Assembly (NCBI GenBank): GCA_035362335.1
Contig: DAOSDL010000003.1
Location: forward strand, 124,001-188,000
From: JAOSJT01 sp035362335
GTDB taxonomy: Bacteria > Bacteroidota > Ignavibacteria > SZUA-365
Direction: 5' to 3'
DNA: 64,000 bases
The translations under genes were made by a program, and so were the position numbers. The first letter of the stretch is position 1, and each line of letters opens with the position of its first letter. The notes under the pieces are model-generated. The model saw only the letters and a list, made by a program, of their open reading frames with translations, searched no databases and was not told the origin of the DNA. This document shows, piece after piece, positions 58,137 to 64,000 of this stretch.

Positions 58137-59420
58137 ATGTCCAAGGACCGCGCATCGTATAGCAATCCCCTGCGTCTCGCGCCGCTTTCGCTGATCGTCG
58201 CGGCATTGATCTTTGCCGTGACCTTGCCGTTTCGCGACAGTTTCCTCGGTGGCCTGCTGCACGCTTTCGGTGAAGCGGCAATGGTGGGAGGATTGGCGGA
58301 CTGGTTCGCCGTTGTCGCGCTGTTTCGCCATCCCATGGGCATACCCATTCCCCACACCGCCATCATACCCCGACATAGAAACAAACTCACCGCGTCGATC
58401 ATCGACATGGTGCAAAACCGCTGGCTCACGCGCGACACCATACTCGAGCACATCGGCGCCTGGAATTTCGGTGCCGCGCTCGCCCAGTGGCTGCGCGAAA
58501 CCGCCAACCGCGCCGCGTTGCTGAACGTGTTGCGCGGCTTGCTTCGCGACACGGTGGGCAGCGCGGATAGCGGTCGCCTGGGCGACCTGCTGATGCGCCT
58601 GCTGCGCGAGCGTGTCAGCGACGACGACATACTCCGCGCCCTGCGCTCGCTGGCCACGCAGCTCATGCGCCAGGGCCATCACAACACCGCGCTGAATGTG
58701 CTGCTCGAGCGCCTCGGTCCCTGGTTGCAGGCGGCGGAGGTACGCGCGCTGATTATCCGCAACCTCAAAGCCGTGGCCGAGGAGTACGCCGAAAGTCCCA
58801 TTCGCCGGCTCGGAAAATGGATGGCGGAGAGCGTGAACGCCCTGAACTACGACGATCTCGCCGACGCCATCATCCGTACCATCGCCGACGAGTTGCGAGC
58901 CATACGCGAACAGGAACAGCATCCCGCACGCGCCGATGTAAATGCCTGGCTGCACTCCTTTGTCGATCAGCTCGAAAGCCAGGAGGCATTGCGGCGCTCG
59001 CTGGCGCAATGGCGCGAGGACATGGTGGATTCGGGCCGTGCCGCCACACAGCTGCGCGATATACTCGAACGCGGACGCGCCTGGCTGCTGCGCGATATCG
59101 ACAGCGAACATTCCACAGCAATGCACTACCTGGCGCAATTGCTCGATCAAGCCCTCGATGCTTTTGTGCAGAACAGCGCCGCACAGCAATCGCTCGACGG
59201 CTGGATCAAAGAGCGCATCGCCTGGGCGGTGGACCAGTATCACGGACAGATCGGAGCCATGGTACAACGCAATCTCGACCGCCTGGACAACGACACACTC
59301 GTGCGGCAAATCGAGGAAAAAGTCGGCCCCGATCTGCAATTCATCCGCCTCAATGGCGCCATTGTCGGTGGCAGCGTAGGCATGCTGTTGTATTTGCTGA
59401 AAATCATTCTTCCCGTCTGA
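58137..59420 (+). CDS. DUF445-family membrane protein
   Basis: A 427-residue protein of the DUF445 (YjiN-like) family: two N-terminal helices with GLLHAFGEAAMVGGLADWFAVVALFRHPMGIPIPHTAIIP, a long helical cytoplasmic middle (about 80-370) and a C-terminal helix GAIVGGSVGMLLYLLKIIL. The conserved GGLADWFAVxALFRHP is the family mark. Function is unknown; the shape suggests an envelope-linked scaffold. It begins 92 bp after the small membrane protein and ends 11 bp before the RNA methyltransferase gene, so it is probably cotranscribed with the latter. Confidence 0.9.
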   Translation: MSKDRASYSNPLRLAPLSLIVAALIFAVTLPFRDSFLGGLLHAFGEAAMVGGLADWFAVVALFRHPMGIPIPHTAIIPRHRNKLTASIIDMVQNRWLTRDTILEHIGAWNFGAALAQWLRETANRAALLNVLRGLLRDTVGSADSGRLGDLLMRLLRERVSDDDILRALRSLATQLMRQGHHNTALNVLLERLGPWLQAAEVRALIIRNLKAVAEEYAESPIRRLGKWMAESVNALNYDDLADAIIRTIADELRAIREQEQHPARADVNAWLHSFVDQLESQEALRRSLAQWREDMVDSGRAATQLRDILERGRAWLLRDIDSEHSTAMHYLAQLLDQALDAFVQNSAAQQSLDGWIKERIAWAVDQYHGQIGAMVQRNLDRLDNDTLVRQIEEKVGPDLQFIRLNGAIVGGSVGMLLYLLKIILPV

Positions 59421-59431
59421 CTTCGCCGCGC

Positions 59432-60256
59432 ATGAAGCATAAACATCTCACCGAACTCGACGACGCGGCGTTGCTACCCTATCGCTCGCTACGCAATGCA
59501 GAGCGGCTGCTGCACGAAGGCGTGTTTGTGGTGGAGGGAGAGAAAGGCGTGCGCGCCCTGCTGGCGACGGACTATCCCATCGTGTCCATGCTCATGTCGC
59601 CACGCTGGTACGAACAGCTCGCCGGCGAATTGTCCACGCGTCTGGACGACGACACAGTGGTGTACACCGCACCCGACGAGCTTGTCGATGGCATTGTGGG
59701 CTTCACCATGCACAAGCGCCTGATGGCTTTGGCACGCATTCCGGTGAATCCGTCGCACGAGGACTTTATCCTGCCCGGTCGGCGTGTGTATGTCGCATTG
59801 CAGAAAGTGGCCGATGCCGAGAACATGGGCATGATATTGCGCAATGCGGCTGCCTTCGGTGTGGATGGCGTACTGCACGGGCCGGATTGCTCGTCGCCCT
59901 GGCTGCGCCGCAGCGTGCGCGTGTCGGTGGGACATCAATTCGCGCTGCGCATACGACGCTGCGACGAGCTGCTGTCGGAACTGCGTTTGCTGCGGGAGCG
60001 CTTCGGATTGCGCATCATCGGTACATCACCGCGCGGAGGAAGTCCGCGCGTGCTCGCCCGCGCTGCGGGGAACGATGCACGACCACTGTGCCTGCTGTTT
60101 GGCAGCGAGGCGCATGGCCTCACGGACGAGGCGCTCGCGCTGTGCGACGAGGTGTTTTCCATACCCATGCGCAATGGCGTGGATTCGCTGAACATTGCAA
60201 ATGCGCTGGCCGTCGCACTGTTTCTGGCGACGGAGGAACGTAGCCGACACGAATAA
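59432..60256 (+). CDS. TrmH/SpoU-family RNA 2'-O-methyltransferase
   Basis: A 274-residue SPOUT methyltransferase: an N-terminal substrate-binding part (EGVFVVEGEKGVRALLATDYP), then the knot domain with KVADAENMGMILRNAAAFGVDGVLHGPDCSSPWLRRSVRVSVG, LLFGSEAHGL and IPMRNGVDSLNIANALAVAL. The usual N-x-G-xxxR signature reads ENMGMILRNA, with Met for Asn... Gly spacing retained. The exact RNA site (23S rRNA or tRNA) is not predictable. ATG 59432 follows the DUF445 stop by 11 bp; a perfect hairpin ends the transcript. Confidence 0.88.
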   Translation: MKHKHLTELDDAALLPYRSLRNAERLLHEGVFVVEGEKGVRALLATDYPIVSMLMSPRWYEQLAGELSTRLDDDTVVYTAPDELVDGIVGFTMHKRLMALARIPVNPSHEDFILPGRRVYVALQKVADAENMGMILRNAAAFGVDGVLHGPDCSSPWLRRSVRVSVGHQFALRIRRCDELLSELRLLRERFGLRIIGTSPRGGSPRVLARAAGNDARPLCLLFGSEAHGLTDEALALCDEVFSIPMRNGVDSLNIANALAVALFLATEERSRHE

Positions 60257-60279
60257 TGAGACGCTCGGACTAACAACGC

Positions 60280-60310
60280 ACGAAGGCCCGCGATTGCGGG
60301 CCTTCGTTGT
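60280..60310. terminator. bidirectional hairpin between convergent genes
   Basis: Perfect 12-bp stem ACGAAGGCCCGC/GCGGGCCTTCGT with a GATT loop, followed by TGTTC on the plus strand and GCGTTGTTAG on the minus strand. It lies between the TrmH-like and M16 genes and could serve both. Confidence 0.75.
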
Positions 60311-60333
60311 TCATGTACGAATGTGTGCGTGTA

Positions 60334-62448
60334 TCAGAGGGATTTTTCGAACTGCGAATCGGGAATGTCCGCGTTGTTCTTGTACGAGCGCACCGTCATC
60401 TTCATGGTCTGCGGTCCGCCTTCGCTCACCATGCTATGCGGGAGCATCACGCCATCGATGAGGCGATAGTCGGAGTAGCGCGTGAGCGTTTCGAGCTCAC
60501 CCTGCGGGGTGCTGCGCACTTCGATTTTGCCGATGAGCATGAAATTGCCGGCATCGATGATCATTTTCTCGCTGCCGTGCTTTTTCTTCATCTCGACGAC
60601 GTAGACAGGCTTGTCCTCCATCATCTTCTTTTCCTGCACCGTCACGGTGTAGCCAAGATCCTTCCAGCGCGCGAAGTCGTTGAACATGGCGCCTTCGAGA
60701 GCTTCGGCGAGTTCGTCACCGCTCAGCTCTTTCAATGGAGCCATCGGGCCATCTTCCAGCGCCTTGACGCCGTTGATCCAGCGCTCGGATTCGATCATCT
60801 GCTGTTGTCCGCCCATTTCCAGCGACAGCGTCATTTTCTGATAGGCCTTGTTCGGGGCCTTTTCCATCAAGGTCATCATACCATCCGCCTGCATGGCACC
60901 GAGATCGAGTACAAGTTCGCCTTCGGTGATGCGGCTCTTGATGGCCAGAAGATTGTCGCGGCCACCCAGGGCGGAAATGGCCTTGGCCATGAGGGTTTCA
61001 CCATCAATGTCGACGGCGAGTTTTTTCACTGCCTGCACCGGCTTCATATCGGCATCGTAGCGGCTGATCGGTCCGAAGGCCTCGAGCGAGGAGGCGATGA
61101 CGTTGCCGTCGCCCACCGCCAGCAGGGCGATGTCGTTGCTGCGCAGGTACTTTTTCGCGAGACGCTGCACTTCGGCCGGGGTCACGGCCATGATGTTTTT
61201 CACGTAATTCTTGTAGTAATCCTTCGGCAGACCGTACAACTCGATGTTTTGCACCATCGAAGCGATGCTGGAGGGATTTTCAAGACCGAGCAGGAAACGG
61301 CCGCTGGCATTTTGCTTGTGCATTTCCAATTCGTCCGACGACACCAGTTCATTGCGCATGCGATCCATTTCGTAAATCACCTGCGTGAACGCCGAATCCG
61401 TGGCGCTGCGACGCACGCTGGCTGCCGCGCTCCACACACCGGCATCGCGACGCGACTCGAAGTTGCTGTACGCGCCGTAGGTGAAGGCATGCGTTTCGCG
61501 GAGATTCTGGAACAGACGTCCGCTGAAGCCGCCGCCGACAATGGAGTTGACGATGGAAAGGGGCAGGTAATCCGGGTCGTCACGACGCACACCCGTCAAC
61601 AGCACGTTGATCGAGGTTTGCGTCTGCGTGCTGCCGAGATCCACCAGATGCACCGAGCGACCGGTGACCGGCTTGGGCAGGGCGAAATTCCGCACGGGCG
61701 CTTCGCCGCGCTTCCAGTCGCCGAAGAATTTTTTCACCACGGGAATGATGTCTTTCGGCGTGACATCACCCACGATGGCCAGCGAGGCATTGTTGGGAAT
61801 GAAATAGCGCTTGTGGAAGGCCACCAAATCGTCGCGCGTGATGGCCGAGACATCCTCTTCGATACCGAAATTGCTGTACGGATGTCCGTTGTAGCCCACG
61901 GTGATGGACAGGCGGTCCATAACTTCGTCGGGATTTTTCTTGACGGTTTTCAGACCCGACAGTGCCTGCTTCTGCTCCTTCTCGAGCTCTTCCTGCGGGA
62001 AGGAGGGGTTGTACATCGCATCGGTCATCAGTTCAAGCAGCTTGTTCATGTGCTTTTTGAGACCGGAGCCGCTGATCGACATTTGATCGTCGGCCGCACT
62101 GGCGCCGATACTGAGGCCGAGGAAATCGGCCTCGGATGCGAATTGCAGGGAATTGCGCGTCTTCGTACCCGACGTCAGCAGCGAGGTGGTGAAGCTGGCG
62201 ACGCCACTGTTCTCGCCATCGAATTCCGAACCGGATTTGACCAACAGGCGGAAGGTGACGAGCGGCTGTTTGTTGTTCGTGACGACAAAGACTTTCAGGC
62301 CGTTGTCGAGCGTGGTTTCGTAGTATTCGGGGAAGGAAGCCTTGGGCGCCGGGCCGGGAGCGGGTTTTTTGCTGCGGTCCACCTGCGCGAACGTTTGCGC
62401 CACCAGCATCAGCAGCAGCGCCACGGTCATGATGCGGAAATGTTTCAT
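60334..62448 (-). CDS. non-catalytic M16-family subunit fused to a LolA-like domain
   Basis: A 704-residue exported protein (signal peptide MKHFRIMTVALLLMLVAQTF). Residues about 45-480 are two M16 domains, but the zinc motif HxxEH is lost: the aligned site reads S85-F-T-T-S89. The second half-domain retains FQNLRETHAFTYGAYSNFE, which contributes to substrate binding in the M16 partner. The last 215 residues (GDELAEALEGAMFNDFARWK, YRLIDGVMLPHSMVSEGG) look like a LolA/outer-membrane-lipoprotein-carrier-like beta sheet. It is 31 bp downstream of the catalytic partner and AGAGGA precedes ATG 62448; a heterodimeric periplasmic protease is likely. Confidence 0.85.
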   Translation of the reverse strand: MKHFRIMTVALLLMLVAQTFAQVDRSKKPAPGPAPKASFPEYYETTLDNGLKVFVVTNNKQPLVTFRLLVKSGSEFDGENSGVASFTTSLLTSGTKTRNSLQFASEADFLGLSIGASAADDQMSISGSGLKKHMNKLLELMTDAMYNPSFPQEELEKEQKQALSGLKTVKKNPDEVMDRLSITVGYNGHPYSNFGIEEDVSAITRDDLVAFHKRYFIPNNASLAIVGDVTPKDIIPVVKKFFGDWKRGEAPVRNFALPKPVTGRSVHLVDLGSTQTQTSINVLLTGVRRDDPDYLPLSIVNSIVGGGFSGRLFQNLRETHAFTYGAYSNFESRRDAGVWSAAASVRRSATDSAFTQVIYEMDRMRNELVSSDELEMHKQNASGRFLLGLENPSSIASMVQNIELYGLPKDYYKNYVKNIMAVTPAEVQRLAKKYLRSNDIALLAVGDGNVIASSLEAFGPISRYDADMKPVQAVKKLAVDIDGETLMAKAISALGGRDNLLAIKSRITEGELVLDLGAMQADGMMTLMEKAPNKAYQKMTLSLEMGGQQQMIESERWINGVKALEDGPMAPLKELSGDELAEALEGAMFNDFARWKDLGYTVTVQEKKMMEDKPVYVVEMKKKHGSEKMIIDAGNFMLIGKIEVRSTPQGELETLTRYSDYRLIDGVMLPHSMVSEGGPQTMKMTVRSYKNNADIPDSQFEKSL

Positions 62449-62479
62449 TGTTGCGTTCCTCTGATCTGCCTGGTGGATA

Positions 62480-63808
62480 TCAGCTCTGTTTCTCGGGCAC
62501 GACATATTTCACGACGCTGCGTCGTTCGGGACGGAGGTAGGTGTTGGCAACGCGCTTGATGTCGTCGCGGGTCACCTTCATGTACATCTCGATTTCCTTG
62601 TTCACCAGGGCGGTATTGCCATAGAACAGGGAGTACGAGGCGAGGTTGCGCAGCTTGCCGTCGAGGGACATGAAACTGCGGGTGAACGACGCTTCTTTCG
62701 CATTGCGCACCTTTTGGAATTCCTCTTCGGAAATCCCTTCCTTCTGCACGCGAGCGATTTCCTCGGCGATGGCTTTTTCCACCTGCTCGAAGGTCACGCC
62801 CATATTGGAAATGCTGTAGAAAGCGAACAGTCCGGCGCGCTCGAGCGGCACGTTGAAGCTGGCCGCCTGAATGCTGAGCTGATCCTTGTCCACAAGACGC
62901 TGATACAGGCGCGAGCTTTTACCATTCGACAGCACGTCACCCAGCAATTCCAGCGCGTAGGCGTCGGCATGATGGTAGTCGACACTGCGATAGGATTCGA
63001 TGTACGCGGGGAGCGGCGTGACCTCCTCTTCGACGGTCACGAGGCGGCTTTCCTTCTGTTCGGGGAAGGTCACCTTCACACGCTGCGGCTCGGGGCCTGC
63101 GGGAATGGCACCGAAGTACTGCTCGATCCACTTCTTGGTTTGCGGCACATCCAGGTCGCCACCCACCACGAGGCAGGCATTGTTGGGCAGATAGTATTTC
63201 GCATGGAAATCGAGAAATTCCTGGAGTTCCGCACGATTGATATCCTCGGGCACACCGATCGGCGTCCATTCATACTGCGTACCCTGGAAGGACGCTTTCA
63301 CGATATTATCCCACAGCGTGCCGTAGGGGCGGCCTTCGTAGCGCTGCTTCAGTTCTTCCTTCACCACGGCGCGCTGCGTTTCCACACCGGTTTGATCGAT
63401 GACGAGATTCATCATACGCTCGGATTCGATCCACAGCGCCAACTCGAGTTGATTGATGGGTACTTTGAAAAAGTAATCCGTCTGATCGAAGGACGTGGAT
63501 GCGTTGAGCACGCCACCTGCCGCGGTGATCAGCTTGTCGATTTGGCCACGCTTGATGTTTTTCGTGCCTTCGAACATCAGGTGTTCAAAGAAGTGGGCGA
63601 AGCCCGTGCGACCGGTCACTTCGTCCTTGGAGCCCACGCGATACAGGCAGTAGGTCATGGCCGTGGGAGCGGTACGGTCGACATGGAGGATGACCGTCAA
63701 GCCGTTTTTCAGCTTGTACTCCTCATAGGAGATGGGTTTGAAATCCTGCGCGCGCAGGGGCACGGCGGCCACGAGCAGGAGCAGGAGCAGGGAGAGGCGA
63801 GTTCTCAT
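62480..63808 (-). CDS. M16-family zinc metallopeptidase, catalytic subunit
   Basis: A 442-residue exported peptidase: signal peptide MRTRLSLLLLLLVAAVPLRA, then YKLKNGLTVILHVD and the inverted zinc motif H72-F-F-E-H76 in GFAHFFEHLMFEGT, with the third ligand in VVKEELKQRYEG. The second M16 half contains SNGKSSRLYQRLV. This is the short bacterial M16B form that needs a partner; the inactive paralogue downstream supplies it. ATG 63808 with AGAGG eight bases before is preferred to 63814. It probably degrades peptides in the periplasm or processes an exported protein. Confidence 0.92.
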   Translation of the reverse strand: MRTRLSLLLLLLVAAVPLRAQDFKPISYEEYKLKNGLTVILHVDRTAPTAMTYCLYRVGSKDEVTGRTGFAHFFEHLMFEGTKNIKRGQIDKLITAAGGVLNASTSFDQTDYFFKVPINQLELALWIESERMMNLVIDQTGVETQRAVVKEELKQRYEGRPYGTLWDNIVKASFQGTQYEWTPIGVPEDINRAELQEFLDFHAKYYLPNNACLVVGGDLDVPQTKKWIEQYFGAIPAGPEPQRVKVTFPEQKESRLVTVEEEVTPLPAYIESYRSVDYHHADAYALELLGDVLSNGKSSRLYQRLVDKDQLSIQAASFNVPLERAGLFAFYSISNMGVTFEQVEKAIAEEIARVQKEGISEEEFQKVRNAKEASFTRSFMSLDGKLRNLASYSLFYGNTALVNKEIEMYMKVTRDDIKRVANTYLRPERRSVVKYVVPEKQS

Positions 63809-63827
63809 GCGCATTACCTCTGGTGAA

Positions 63828-64000
63828 TTATTTGGTGCGAGTGTCGTAATCGGAGGGAAGGGGAGCGAGCACGGGCAGTGCGAGCAGATCGCGCAATTCA
63901 TGCACGATGAAGTCGGCCTGCGTGAGATATTCCCGGCTGAGCGTGGTTTCCACGGCAACGCAAGTCATGCCCGCGTTTTTCGCCGCTTCGATACCGAGGG
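63828..64000 (-). CDS. HAD-family hydrolase, C-terminal fragment at the window edge
   Basis: The last 56 residues of a gene that enters from beyond the window: LGIEAAKNAGMTCVAVETTL, then SREYLTQADFIVHELRDLL and a TAA stop at 63830-63828. GIEAAKNAGM followed by a hydrophobic strand and A-DF/Y-IV is the end of beta-phosphoglucomutase-like HAD phosphatases (motif IV to the C-terminal strand). The gene ends 19 bp before the M16 start, suggesting an operon. The substrate cannot be told from this part. Confidence 0.75.
   Translation of the reverse strand, partial: LGIEAAKNAGMTCVAVETTLSREYLTQADFIVHELRDLLALPVLAPLPSDYDTRTK

Noticed and set aside
60307..62559. 750-codon open frame on the plus strand
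   Set aside because: Antisense to the M16-like gene, which has a signal peptide and recognisable domains.

Overview
The window reads as a stretch of chromosome from a moderately GC-rich member of the Bacteroidota/Chlorobiota (FCB) group, possibly an Ignavibacteria- or Kapabacteria-like lineage. The evidence is three or four secreted proteins with C-terminal sorting domains of the type IX secretion system (one with the typical FPNPFNPVTT motif), a PorE-like OmpA lipoprotein, a DUF5686 outer-membrane protein, TAnnTTTG-type -7 promoter elements, many starts with weak or no Shine-Dalgarno sequence, and menaquinone genes. The lineage is an inference; no rRNA or tRNA gene was found.

Layout. 1-0.8 kb: the 3' part of menE. 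0.9-2.8 kb: an AT-rich island with a PmeII-type restriction endonuclease, its overlapping DNA methyltransferase and a coupled small Cys-rich protein. 3-10.7 kb: housekeeping genes, mostly on the minus strand (menG, DAHP synthase, an SDR, a class V aminotransferase, an ArsC/Spx-like protein, a DEDDh exonuclease, Sir2), with corA on the plus strand. 10.7-14 kb: a five-PAS hybrid histidine kinase. 14.2-18.9 kb: a secreted beta-propeller and a DUF5686 protein. 19-29.2 kb: a TPR protein behind a structured leader, a Methyltransf_16 enzyme, ADP-forming acyl-CoA synthetase, queA, ispD-rsmI, recQ and a DUF1232 protein. 29.3-31.6 kb: a NusG-domain-II protein coupled to a secreted propeller, then a 2[4Fe-4S] ferredoxin.

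31.9-38.3 kb: a tight seven-gene carotenoid operon: two lycopene cyclase subunits, crtB, a GT2 glycosyltransferase, a CrtD/CrtISO-like oxidoreductase, CruF-like hydratase and a CrtI-family desaturase. Together these could make a monocyclic, tail-hydroxylated and glycosylated carotenoid of the gamma-carotene series. Two different tandem repeat arrays follow (49 bp and 61 bp periods).

38.9-50.5 kb: cell-surface genes (PorE-like lipoprotein with a long RDGSG linker, two large repeat-built T9SS cargo proteins) mixed with purE, a tautomerase, a VOC protein and mscL. The intergenic spaces are full of dispersed repeats, including an inverted pair of about 350 bp MITE-like elements at 44.2 and 49.1 kb. 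51-60.3 kb: lipoprotein hydrolase, TerC, DinB, DUF3267, acyl-ACP thioesterase, an Acg-type nitroreductase-TetR pair with an operator lying on its promoter, a SpoIIE phosphatase, DUF445 and a TrmH-family methyltransferase. 60.3-64 kb: a catalytic/non-catalytic pair of M16 proteases and the end of a HAD hydrolase gene.
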